Positions 24,801-36,400 of a stretch of 64,000 nucleotides of DNA are shown here, piece by piece. Every line of letters starts with the position of its first letter. Positions within the stretch are counted from its first letter, which is position 1. A program made the translations under genes and the position numbers. The notes beneath the pieces were generated by a model. It was not told the DNA's origin and made no database searches. It was given only the letters and a program-made list of their open reading frames with translations. The stretch is from Larimichthys crocea (Eukaryota > Chordata > Actinopteri > Sciaenidae): positions 4,586,680-4,650,679 of the forward strand of contig NC_040022.1 in the NCBI RefSeq assembly GCF_000972845.2. The letters are read 5' to 3'.

Positions 24801-25604
24801 CTGCTTTCAACTCTTGTTTGAAACACCCTGTGCTACACCGTTGAACTACTTCCTGTTATACCTCTAATACTGAAGATAAATATAGGTTGTTTTAAGCTGT
24901 TTGAACAAAAGCTCTTGCTGTCAGTGTTTATGGAAGCAATCAATCAAATCAAAAGGTCACATCTTAATGAACACAAGTGCTGGGTACCTGAAGCAGTTCA
25001 TCGGCAATATCACCTTCCTTTTCAACACTTATCCAAACCTCCTCCACTCTCTTCCTTCTTTTCTCTTCTTCTCCTTGTTTTTCTGTTCCTTTTCTTACTT
25101 CTTCCTTACTTTCCTTCTCTATAGGTGTGGTTCCAGAACAGGCGAATGAAAGACAAACGGCAGAGACACTCCTTGCCGTGGCCTCACCCTCTCGTCGACC
25201 CACTTGGGGCGCTCCTTATGGGCCGTGCCTCCCCTTCCTCCACCTTACCGTACCCCTTCATCCCGCCCCACCTCCCACATCTCCCCCTCCACCATCACTA
25301 TCCCCTGGCTCTCTCCTCACCAGCATCCTCAGCACACAGTCGCTACAACTCCCCCATGAGGACCCTGGATGCCCTCCGCCTCTCTCAGTACCACAACAGA
25401 CCAGGGGGGCTACCTCCAACCTCTCTGTATGCCTCCACCAGCGTCATGCACCATCCAGCTTCATGCCCCTGCCCCCTCTGCCTGCACTGGGGACCAGAAC
25501 ATCTGCTCAAAGCTAGAGGGGAGGCACTGGGACTGAGCCAACCCCGTAGTCCCAAAGCCAACATCCAGCCCGCAGGTCTGGAGCGGAGGGAGGAGATGGT
25601 GTGA
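20510..25604 (+). CDS. eve1: Eve1, even-skipped/Evx-class homeodomain transcription factor, 3 exons, 243 aa
   Basis: Coding exons are 20510-20513, 21463-21710 and 25125-25604 (stop 25602-25604), with GT-AG introns of 949 and 3414 bp. Exon 1 supplies only ATG plus one base. That base joins exon 2 in phase to give Leu2, and the reading frame upstream is closed by TAG at 20270 with no other ATG before 20510, which fixes this start. The homeodomain spans residues 39-98 and contains RTAFTREQL, the helix-3 core [16 protein letters not shown], Gln50 and Asn51. Intron 2 splits it between homeodomain positions 46 and 47, as in Evx genes. After it comes the Evx-like WPHPLVDP and LPYPF region, then a Pro/His/Ser-rich tail. 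Family knowledge: a nuclear DNA-binding regulator of posterior and tail development, lying beside Hox13. The N-terminus (38 aa) is short compared with Evx1/Evx2. I assign eve1 rather than evx1/evx2 from the tail sequence and from linkage to atp5mc1-ube2z. An internal Met at 21507 is a less likely start. Confidence 0.93.
21754..21806. repeat. (AAT)n microsatellite in eve1 intron 2
   Basis: About 17 tandem AAT/TAA units lie 44 bp after the exon-2 donor site. Confidence 0.97.
22600..22880. repeat. Two adjacent copies of the GCTAAGCTAA dispersed repeat, eve1 intron 2
   Basis: The first copy (about 22600-22720) has TTTTGGACAGAGCCAGGCTAG, then TTATGCTAAGCTAAGCTAA and GGCTACTGGCTCCAG. The second (about 22735-22880) repeats the TATGCTAAGCTAAGCCAATTGGCT part. 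The same motif order is found at 26.8-27.3 kb and 31.4-31.7 kb, so this is an interspersed family within the window. No coding capacity and no clear ends are visible. Confidence 0.7.
24173..24764. mobile_element. 592-bp non-autonomous DNA transposon with long terminal inverted repeats, in eve1 intron 2
   Basis: The two ends are inverted copies: 24173-24197 and 24740-24764 are perfect over 25 bp (core CAGTACGTTTACATGC). After a short A/T-rich mismatch, similarity resumes around GTCGTATCAGA, giving about 50 bp of imperfect TIR. The interior carries a repeated motif (CATGTATACTCA at about 24358 and 24674) and has no coding capacity. A target-site duplication is not clear, so the superfamily is not assigned. 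The ends resemble a high-copy repeat type common in fish, which I state from memory only. Confidence 0.8.
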
Positions 25605-25710
25605 CAACAGATGGACATGAACCAAGGCTGTCAAACTGCTGTCAGATAAAAAACTGCAAACAAATAGCTGCGATCACTGTGACTTCAATAAATGCTGTCT
25701 ACATGGTGGA
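25605..25710 (+). terminator. eve1: eve1 3' UTR and polyadenylation signal
   Basis: A canonical AATAAA lies at 25687-25692, 83 bases after the stop codon, followed by a T/G-containing stretch. It is the first such signal downstream of the CDS. Longer 3' UTRs are possible, since further AATAAA motifs occur near 26340. Confidence 0.55.
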
Positions 25711-26814
25711 GCTTGCCAAGTCGCAACGGCAATACACTAAACACAACTCAAAGGTCCTATCTAAAACAATGGCAATCACATGACAATGCTGATTAATTGG
25801 AGGCAAATGTTTATTATTATGACAAACATTTGCAGTGTATTGAAAGACTTGGAAATTATTTCAACAAATTCAGTAGGTTTCCAAACCTTAGTATGCCCAT
25901 CATTCTGTGCAATTCTGCCAAATTCAGTTTCATTTGGAGCATTCTGCCAGCCTAAAGATGTTTTTCAGCCCAACGATAAGTTACGCTTGAAAGCCACAGT
26001 ATAATGGAAAAATCTTTATCATTAGGGTTGTAAAAAGTTACTGGGTCAAAGGTTTTTCCAAGATGATAAAATTATAAATTTATAAAAAATTTGTTATGTC
26101 TGGAAAAAATATTTTAAACACAGATTATGGAGAACAGAAAACATTTTTTCCATTGCTATTCTGCACAACCTATTAAGATAGCTGCACAGAATTGTTTGAT
26201 CTTCTGTTTTTTTGTTTTTTTTTGTTGTTAGTTTTTTTTGCCATATCCTCCTACCAAGTTAGTTTTGTTTCCATACATTTGGTAGTCTTCGGTACATGCA
26301 AATATTTCTGCAGCTTTTCATTCAGGAAAGTTGGCGAAAAAAATAAATAAATAGGCAAATACCTACATTTCGGCTAATTTCACAATCAGTGTGCACATTT
26401 TAGTGTGGCAGATTCAGATTAGGTGAAGAGAAAATGAAGAAGAAAGAAACTTCAAATGGAGATTTTGAAGTAGGCACAATTGCACCAAGCAAAGATTTAA
26501 TGTACATATTATGGTTATGGAGTTAGTTTTCATACTTTTCTCTGCTGTAACGCTAATGACTACTGCTTTTATTTATTTGTACAACTTTATTGTTTTAAGT
26601 TGCATTCACTGACATCTTTAATGGTAAGGAGAGACTAGAGCCAGAGTGGTTGTGTTCATTAGTTGTGCTTCTAGCAGAGTTTCAGTCATTGTCTGATCAT
26701 GTTAGAATTCATTTATATTGCACAAACTGTTTGAAAGAACATGTGGAATAAATGCGCATTCAGTCCTGAGGATATGTTAACTAAGTGCGTAGCCTTTACC
26801 GCCAGCCTCTACAT

Positions 26815-27265
26815 CTACTTAGAGGAATGGTTCATTATTTTGGGAGATTCACTTTCAAAGAATGAGATGAGGAAGTCAATATTAATTTCATGTTTGTGTG
26901 TTAGAGGCGAAGTCCGGACATGATTAGACTAGCTTAGCATAAAGACTGAAAACCTTTCTAAGCTCTGTTTTTTTTTTTTTTTTTATCTGTACACTATTAA
27001 AAATGTCAAAAACTTTTTTTTCTACATAGAATGAAGTGTTTTTATCCATCTAGTCAGAACTTTGGTGCAGTGTCTCATTGAGTCATTGAGCACTGTCTTT
27101 GCACAGGTACAATGGGTGCAAACCTGTTCGCCCCTTGTCCCCCTGCTTCCAGTCTTTATGCTAAGCTAAGCTAAGCTAAGCTAAGCTAACCATGTTCTGA
27201 CTCCTGCTGTACACAACACACAGACATGAGACTGATTTTGTCATCCAACTCTCAGAGTGAAAGTG
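26815..27265. repeat. Dispersed repeat (GCTAAGCTAA family) with an expanded GCTAA tandem tract
   Basis: The left part reads ACTAGCTTAGCATAAAGACTG and the right part CCTGCTTCCAGTCTTTATGC, followed by six perfect GCTAA units (27160-27189). The motif order matches copies at 22.6 and 31.4 kb, but the pentamer tract is expanded in this copy. Confidence 0.7.
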
Positions 27266-28264
27266 GATATGCACATTTGCCTAAATGTATGATCTCTGGT
27301 TCTTAACTATAGAAATTCAAGATGTTCTGTATCACAGAAAAATGTTCCTAATGTGTGCCTCTGTGTCATCATTTACTGTAAAATAATCCTGAAACTATGT
27401 GACTGAACATTTTTAAAAACAATTACTTGAAGGTTTAAAATCATGTGGGTTTTTTCTTTTTTCATTTTGCTGTCCTTTACTGACTTCAAACCGGTCATTA
27501 AGTTACAGTTCAGTTACACAGCCATAAAACTCTACAGATCACAGGCAGGCTTTGTCTTTGCTGCCAACACCACACCCAGAGCCACAGATGCAAACATATA
27601 ACCTGTGTCTAGGTTGCACAACAGTTTGTTGAAAGGACACGTAGCTTTTTAAATTTTAGATGGTTATCACTTGTCTGCCTACATAACCAAACAAAAGATG
27701 TTTCTATACTTGAAGGGTTCTTTATGATGATTTTCTTCCAATACTGACATTTCTTTAAGAGGAGGGTTAACTCCCCTGCAGTATGTTGATAGAGCTATAC
27801 AATGGCTCTGTCTATACAGTGACGCTTTAAGGAGATAATCCAATTCTTGCTGTAGTAAGGTTTCAGGTTTTTGTCTAATGGCTGAAAGTGAACAGACACC
27901 ATTTGCACTCAGTCTGCTGGAGGAAGGAAGATGATGTTTTACTGTGTCAGGACATGTGAAGTAATGAGTTGTACATAGATCAGATTTTGATATGGATATA
28001 AAACTAATAAATAAAGAGTCAACCCAGTTCAAATCTGTCTGCATTATCTGATATAAAATATAAACAAATAAATGAATATACTGTGTAATCAAGTGCATAT
28101 AGAAAAAGAAATATACAGAATATTTTGTGACAGTTTAATTGACCAGAAGATGTCGATTATTTATGGTATTTTAACTTGAAACTTAAACAAATAATTTATA
28201 AGACACATGTTATCATACAGATACAATCATAGTGAAGTATGCATATACCCATGTCTTCATTCGA

Positions 28265-28432
28265 GTATAATCAACCGCGAATGAGACGCAGGTCGCACAT
28301 TTTTTGTGAGTTTCACGACCTTGGTAGTTACTCTGCTTAGAAGGGGTGGTGAGGTGAGGGGTATTTAGTTGGTTGCAATCTGCAGCCTCACCACTAGATG
28401 CCGCTAAATTCTACACACTGGACCTTTAAGGT
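28265..28432. repeat. Dispersed repeat, CACCACTAGATGCC family
   Basis: Ends with CTGCAGCCTCACCACTAGATGCCGCTAAATTCTACACACTGGACCTTTAA, a stretch common in percomorph genomes (from memory). A second copy with TTCACCACTAGATGCCACTA lies at 49735-49875. Confidence 0.6.
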
Positions 28433-31394
28433 GTTGTTGTTGAAAATGCAGGAAATCACTAACATAATGGCATCCTGAGCTGTGAAGGATAAACAAGTTC
28501 ATGGTACTTCGTCTGGGATTGTGTTTGTTTGGCATGTGTTCATACTGACCAACTTAGGAAAACAAGGACTCGCACAAAACAAAGTAAGCCTGGGGAAAGA
28601 TGCATGAGCCCCCAAATAAATTATTTTTGCATAAATAATTTAAATCAACTGTCTCTGAGTCTGACTCACAGTAAACACAGTAAGCAGCTGCCCTGGACAG
28701 CCATTGTAGCTTGTAGCAGTTTGTTTTCATGTTTGAGGATGTGAATTTCTTTTCATTCTGTGTTTGTTAAAGAGAAGTAGCAAAAACTGTCTGCAAGTTT
28801 CAGAATTAAAAGAATAACATGACAATGTCTTCACAGACTGAAGTTACTGCTGAGACTTAAGTTGTGGCCAACTGCTCAATTGACCCAACAGTCGACACAA
28901 TTCTTTCTCTCAGCTACCATTATAATCACAGTGGGTCTAGGAAAATGTATAACCAGATGATAGGTAGTAGTAGATAGTTTCCTAACGTACATTGTTTTCC
29001 AGGGCGGTTGTTCTGTTGTCTTTCTGCCTCTGCTTTCATTTTTCATGTCTGCTCCCATTTGAGTTAGCCACTACTTTTACTGTTTACCACTCTGGTTTTA
29101 ATGAGTACAGTCGATGATCAAAGTGAAATGACGAAAATGAAACTGGAAAACCTCAAACCAACTTACTTTCTGTTTGGTTACAGTTTTTTGACTGATCATA
29201 CAGCCTGACTGATGGAGTTCAGATGTTTATGCTGTTTGTGATAGGTTAATAGATTTTTTTTCAGTTTCCATTCACTTAAATATACAGTAACATATTGTAA
29301 TTTACTGTAAATGGTAAAAACGCACTTCGATCGAAGTCTAGTTACAGACACAGAAAGAAATGTACCTTTAAATGTCACTTTTATAATAAATCTGCCATGT
29401 TCACTCAGTTGAATAAAATATCCTCTCTGACCTGACTCATATTAGTGTGATACACTGATTAATTGTAATTCTCTGTGGCCTGATGGAGTTTTACAATCAA
29501 AACACAAATCTTTCACTGAGGCAATAAACTGATTAAAAGATTGAAATTGCCATATGTGTGTGTGTTTGTGTGAAAGACAAAATGAGATAGAGACATGGAG
29601 AAATTTAGAATCGGGATGGATGAGTACATACAGGTGCATGTCCTATTTAAATGTGGTGGTGTCTTAAGCTGTGTGCATGAATTTGTGTGTGTCTTTATGT
29701 TTGTTCATACCTTGTAGTTGTTATTCGGTCTTACGGCCCTCAGAGAGTGTAGCAGCCCTCGTCTTGTAAATGATGCAGAGGCTTTAAAGGGTTTTGGACA
29801 GAAAAGTCAATCAGTCTGTTGGCTGGTGGTTCCTATAAAAGACACGAGACACGAGCTGTGTACACACTGCTGCTTAAACTGTACTAACACTGAATTTTCT
29901 TTTCTGCTTTAACAACAACTTACGCCCTAAATCTGATTAGATCTGTGACTTTCTCCTTTTCTGAGCAAACTACTCCAGTCATCCATTTAAACAGAAACTT
30001 ATAGGACAATTGGTGGAGAGACAGCATGGGCATATATTTTTGATTGAACTCAAAGTCTGTCAGAACGAGAATCTGGACATAGCATCAATGAAAAATAGAC
30101 TAACTACAAGTTCAAGGAGATGAAAGACTCCACAAGACTCAATGACCATGGCTAGATTATCATGTTGATGTTAGGATGTAGCCCAAAGCACCATTGTGTG
30201 TCAAGACAGTCTCACAACTCTTGTTGTCTTGTATTTAATTATTCTAAATGTTCTGAAATTATGTGACATTATTTGTTGAAATGTTTCCTTGCAGAATAAA
30301 TGAACAGGCAACAAGAACAAGCTCCTGTCCACTGTAGTCTACGCTGGCTCGATGTAACAACAGTACATTTTTCTAACAAACCAAATGCTTTACTGTGCTC
30401 CTCAACAACAGTGGACTTGGATATGCCAGGCCTATACCTTATTTTATAGTTCTAACAACTCAGCCCACAAAAACTGCATGAGAACGCTGAGGCACATTTC
30501 AAAGACGGATCTTAAAGTTTTATGGCAGTAAAAGTTGGAGTATGAACAAATAAGAATATGAATAATAAAACTGTGTATTCATTGTGAGGGCTTTTATGGT
30601 GCAACAGTTATGCTTCATTGACAAATCAATATGAGGTTTACAGAATCAAAACAAAGCTGTAACTGAAGCATATGATCTCCTCTGGGGTTTTGTGAGGTAA
30701 TTCATTTCCTTCAGCAGAATAAATTCAAGATCCAGTCGTGAGTACAGTTCAGATAACACAAGAGTCCCAGAGTGTGTGAGAGAAGAAGCGTCAGCCTGGT
30801 TCTGTGCTTTCTGGTGATTCTAGGCCAGCAGGTGTGCCTTTAAACCTCAGACACGCTGCACTGATTTCCAGCTCACCTGGACAGGTGTTTACCGTGACAG
30901 CCATACTTGTGCAGGCTGAAACCAGGAGCAGCCCTACACAGGCTGAGTGTAATAATGTAGGACAATAAACAGAAGGGTTAATTACAGGTGAGTACGTCTG
31001 AACAGAGCTTAGCACGGCGGGACACACAGAGGGTACCGCTAGGATAATAATGTGGTATAATCATGTAAGGCCATAAGTAGAGGGGGAAGACAGACTGGCC
31101 TGTCTGAACTGGCTCAGGTGGGATGTAGAGAGGTAAGTAGTGAATAAAGGGCTTTCATGTGACATAATTTACTGTCTGGTGGCCATATTGGAGGTCCTCA
31201 TCTCTGGAAACAGCTGGTTATGTTTGTGTCTGTCTCAACAGAGTAGACTAGACATGGTTCTGTCTGTTTCTGACTGTGAACTAATTCACTTCACAGCTAA
31301 ATGCCAATGTATTTTTGTTAAAGCTATAGTTTAGTTTAGTTTAGTTTAGGAAAAACGCTCATTCACTTTCTTGCCCAGTGATGAGAAGACTAAT

Positions 31395-31690
31395 ACCACT
31401 CTCATGTCTGCATAGTCACAGTGTAGCTCAAATTTAGCTTAGCACAAAGACTGAAGACATGGCAATACAGCCTGACTCTGTCCAGACTTCAAAAATCCAT
31501 CTACCAGTGCCTGACAAGCTCAATAATTATATCACGTTTATTTAATTTGTACAAAAATCAAACGGTAAAAACAGACAGCCAGCAGAGATTTTAGGAAGTT
31601 ACTGTTCCCAGGCCTTATGCTAAGCCAAGCTAACTCTCTATTTGTTATATTTCATTTCTAAGCTACATTATGTTGAACTTCAAGCTCTCT
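31395..31690. repeat. Dispersed repeat, GCTAAGCTAA family, third site
   Basis: Contains TTAGCTTAGCACAAAGACTGAAGACATGG, CAGCCTGACTCTGTCCAGAC and TTATGCTAAGCCAAGCTAAC in the order of the 26.8-kb copy. Confidence 0.65.
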
Positions 31691-32109
31691 ATCAACAGGA
31701 AGAGTCATGATCTTACATTGAATTCCATGTAATTACCATTACCGGTACAAACAATCAGCCAGTTAACTTTTAACCTTGTGCATGTTCAGAGGTGAGGCTG
31801 CCATTTAGTGATGCATACATTATCTGAGGAAATAATTTTCAGTTTAATGAGCCTGTTAGATGTAAAACCAAACCAGCTTTAAACTCTACTAGAGGGGAAG
31901 AGAGGAAGTGTCTTACAGGTTCACAAGAAAAAGGTGACTAACAAACACTGGCAGTCATCAAAAGGTTACAGATGTGAATCCCCACATAGGTCATGGTGAG
32001 CCCTGTATGAGGAGTATGATTGTAATCGGCAAATTTTGCCTAATTTTGTCATTGCACCAATTGACAAGGGACAGATTTTTATTTTTGCAGATACATACTT
32101 AATAAAGGG

Positions 32110-32235
32110 GTAGGGCTTGTTAGCATGTTAGCATGCTGGCATTGAAGCACAGTGGTCACAGAGTGGAACTGCTCGATTCATGATACCCTAGAGTTCCCCA
32201 GAAACCAGTTGTTGAGATAAATTAGATGTTTGGTG
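32110..32235. repeat. Dispersed repeat, TTAGCATGTTAGCATGCT family, short copy
   Basis: TTGTTAGCATGTTAGCATGCTGGCATT, followed by CCCTAGAGTTCCCCAGAAACCAGTTGTTGAGATAAATTAGA. It directly abuts the gypsy relic. Confidence 0.55.
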
Positions 32236-32394
32236 TTGTCTTTTCAAAAGACAAAACATATGAGAGATATGTATTCCAGTTTCTGATGCAGCATGAGCCT
32301 TGTGATACCTTTCTGACTGACCTGAAGCTAAAATTCAAATTTGCTACACTGAGGGAAAGAGCACTAAAAATGGAAAGAACACATCATTAAGGTG

Positions 32395-33425
32395 GATGGG
32401 GTTAGAGTCTATGTCAATGGCATCATTGGTCCACAGTCCAAGGACACAATGAGAGGCTCACCAAAGTGTTAGAGCAGATTCAAAAATAGACTGAACATCA
32501 GAGCAACAAGAGAAAAGACCAGCTTGGAAAAGAACTTGTCTTCCTCAGACACCAGCACTCTTCCCTGACCAAAAGAAAATCAGTGCCATACAGGACATGC
32601 CAAAACCTACAGAAATGATACGTGTGCTACACATCATAGTGATGGTCAACTTCAGAGGTAAATGTATTTCTTACCAGTGTCCAAAAACATCCTGCATATG
32701 TGACTACAAAGAGAGTCCAAAGGACAGTTAATGAGCATGTGTGGCAAATGTTCAAAAAGACACTGAAAACTGCACCTGTGCCCAAATTTTTCAACCCAAC
32801 AGAGAGGACCAAAGTGTCAACAGATGCCTCAAGGTACGGAATTGGTGCAGTACTCCTACAGGCTGAAGGTGAGCACTGGAAACCATGGCCTATGCATCCA
32901 GGTCCATCACAGAAATCGAGTCGATATGGTTCTAAAGCTACATACAGTATATGGTCTACCCTCCTTCACTGTAGAGCCAGACCACTGTCCACTAGTTGTC
33001 ATCATCAAAAAGAGCATAGTAAAAAAAACCAACAACAGACAAATAGCAAAAGAAACAGCAAAACATGCAGAGCTGCAACGTACCATAAGAACATGAAGAA
33101 TGGATGGCCTGCAGGTCCACTATTCCACCGCATGAACTGAGTGTTGTTGATGGACTGCAAAACAGAACTGTCATCCCACAAGAACTGACATAGGACATAC
33201 AACAAAAGATCATCTCATTGTCAAAAAATTGAAAAAAAGAGGGAGACACACTGTCTTCTGGTCTAGAATCAACAAAGACATTGAGAGACTGATGAGCAGA
33301 TGTGAAACATGCCAGAAACACAGAATTATGCAAACTGAAAAGCCTTTGATGGTAGATGATGTGCCAACAGAACCATGGCATAAGGTAGGAATGGACTTCA
33401 TATCAAGGCTAAAGTGGACATTGAC
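32395..33425 (+). mobile_element. Degenerate Ty3/gypsy retrotransposon pol fragment (RT end, RNase H, integrase zinc finger)
   Basis: In order on the + strand: a segment reading like the RT thumb and connection (about 32395-32690, broken by stops), an RNase H start with KVSTDASRYGIGAVLLQ (about 32810-32860), a connection segment GLPSFTVEPDHCPLVVIIKK one frame over (about 32955-33015), and an integrase H2C2 end with CETCQKHR and EPWHKVGMDF (about 33300-33400). At least two frame changes and several stops show it is dead. No LTR, gag or integrase catalytic core is recognisable, so it is a truncated relic. Confidence 0.8.
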
Positions 33426-36400
33426 TATGACTTGAACTTGAAAATGGCATTAATACCATCATCGACCTGTGTCATAGACATACACAATCCATTTAAACAG
33501 TATGACTTCAAGCATGTGACATCTCTTCTAGAAAAAGAAGTGCACGTTTTTAAGCAACTCCTGAAAAATGTTGCGACACCCCAAACTCACTGGGTGAAAA
33601 TTAGTACTTCTTGCCAAAAACACTTTGTGTTTTTAATATCGAAGTTCAGAGAGAGATAAACTTCCTGAGTGAAATAAACCAAGCCACAGTTTTACAAAGA
33701 CATTATAGAAATATGTTTAGGGTTTAGAGAGAACTGCCAGCTTGTATTTAGCATGCTTTATGGAGCCAGTGATGTGTGGTCAACACTCAATTACACACCA
33801 GATCTAAAGAGTTTAACTATCGCCGGCAGGAAATCTGTGGTTTAGTTCATGAGGGAGAGAAAGTGTGTGAGAGCGAGAGAGAGACTGAGTGTCTGTGATG
33901 TTTATCCTTGTGAGCCTCTCAAAGTCTTGATCCTGGACACAAAAATATAAAACAGAAATTCACGGAAGTTCTACAAAATGTTCTCACTAATTCTGCTTTT
34001 CTACAAAGAAGAGAAGAAACCATTTGGAACAATCAAAGATCAATAGAGTTTGTGATTGTTGTGGAGAAATTTCTGAAGTCAAAGGTAAATGGTGAGGTCA
34101 GGAAGGAAAAAAGTGTTCAGGAGCCTCTGATGTCTTATGCTGTATTATTTATTGATGCTTGATGAAGGAGAATTAGAGACACTCTCAAAGTTCATCAGAA
34201 GTGCCTGAGTCGGTTTCACATTCTGCCCAACTCATCCTGGTGGATAGACTTTAAACCCCAAGATAACACCACAAATACTACACGCCCAGAATTAGTCAAA
34301 GAGAATGTTTTTATTCATGCAGGTGTTATTGTCAACACATTTTAGTCTGGAGACACAGATGTCTGTTTACCCAGATTGGAACATCAACAGCCAGCTATCT
34401 ATTATGTCTAGGAAGGCAGCAATAGTTCTCTTCGACCCTGGCCACCACAGTGTTGAGATAGACTGGCACCTACTGTTCTCAAACAAAGCCACATGTGACC
34501 TTGTGTAACCTAAGGATAGAAAATTCTATAACAGTGAGGTGATGCAGTCATCATTAACTTGTAGTTTTTGATAAATGCAAAGCAAAAACAACAAAATGTG
34601 ACAATAGGATGACAAGTTAAAGTGTTTTATCTGTGAATTTTGGAAGATAATGTTGATAATGAAGATAAAGATTTTGAATCTGGGCTACAAAATTGTTTCA
34701 TACTAGAGTTTGGGTTACCAGTGGTTGGCTTACCTGTATGCACAGGATCATCTCTTGAATCAGACTCTTGAATGGGAGCAGAGTATGAGAACATCATGTC
34801 TGATGTTTCTTGCCGTCTGACCTATTATGTTCTGTGGTTTTAGCAATTACTTTGGGGGCTAAATTATTATCATATAGAATTGATGGTCAAAGCTATGAAA
34901 ATAAAACCAAGCTGTAATAAAGTGCACCAGTATGGAATATCTGGGCCAACAATGATAACCAATAATGATTTGTTACTTGTAGCAATCTTGTAGTCTCTTT
35001 GCCAAGTTCTGCTGTCCAGGCTTTTACTATCATCGCTGCCGTGTGGAGCCCAGTGAAATTCCTCTGCTAGATAGCCACCTTCAACTCATACTCTTCATCC
35101 AACCACTAAGCAGTTAAATTGACCATACCAGGGCTCACATCAGACGTCCACATGTTTGTAAAGCTGTTGTGACCATGTTGTGTTAATATAATGGAAGAGG
35201 GATCCCTCCTCTGGTGCTTTTCCTGAGGTTTCTCACAGTTTTCTTCTCATCTTCCAGAGTTTTCCAAACCAAGTGTCCATTGAGATAATATGTGATATGA
35301 AATTGATTTGAATTGACATCAAAACAAAAATGGCAGCAGAGGAATTCTTCATGATCACCAAGTGCTATAAACAGCTTTCGCTTAACACTGTCCTCTGTAA
35401 ATGATACATTTTAATATTTTTTAAATTAATTAAATTTGTAGTGTCTCTTCCCTCGTCATAGTACTTCATCTGAACATTTATTGCAAGTTGCAGTTCCCTC
35501 AACCCCTGAAAATATAAAATAAACATCTACACTGCTGACATGTTTACTCTGCTCCAGTTTGCTCCTCTTTGTGCCCACCCGTGAATCATTGACTGGGCAG
35601 TCTCACAGTGAGACTGCATGCATCTGCTTGTGACATTATTGCAGTGTCATATTAGGATGCTAATGGCTGTTTTGAGGTAAACTTCTTATTATCAGATATG
35701 CTTATCAGTCAAACTTCCATTTTGGGAATTATTACAATGATTTATTCATCTGATCCAAGCTGACCTTGGGTGAGAGAGGGGATACACCCTGGACAAGTCA
35801 CCAGTTTATCACAAGTTCATTGCAGGTTATATATACAGTATACTATATGTATGTATCTACGTTCAGATTGAACTGACTGAACTTGATCATTAATGATGTG
35901 TTTGTTTGGGCACATGTGCACATGGTTGGTGAGACAGCATTGATGGTAACAATGCTGGCTAAATGCATGCGTGGTATGTGAAATACTGTGTCAGTGCTCT
36001 ACTTCTGTACAGTTCATAATCTGTAGTGAATGTGTTGTATATACACTCATAATACTGGGCAGTGAAAGTGTCCTCAGATAGGTAGAAGATCTTTCTGTCA
36101 TGGAGCATGGCACTGTGCAAAGGATGTGCCTCTTTCAACCAATGAGAAAACCCACAGCAAAGCAAGTCCATCCCTACCCTGGCAACAAAACCATCCCGTC
36201 ACACTCTGTGGGTTCTAACATATCTCTACTGCCACCTGTTGTTTACTAGGGTGTACTGCACCTATGCATTACTTCACTACACACCAGAGTAGCTGCAGCA
36301 ATATGAATTATGTTCTAAAACACCAAGCCTGGTGAATACGAGATAAAACAAACAAGTCTGACTACAGTGTATCTGCGTGAACGCATTAGTCCCCACTTAC

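Larger units (their letters stand above)
25711..32394. other. Intergenic desert, repeats only
   Basis: AT-rich sequence with a T run at 26968-26983 and the repeat copies listed separately. No open frame shows similarity to a protein family or splice-supported exons. TTLL6 and CALCOCO2, which lie in this interval in human, are not recognisable here. Confidence 0.55.

Noticed and set aside
25127..25516. 129-codon Pro-rich frame overlapping eve1 exon 3
   Set aside because: It is the out-of-frame shadow of the eve1 C-terminal exon, whose own frame continues the homeodomain.
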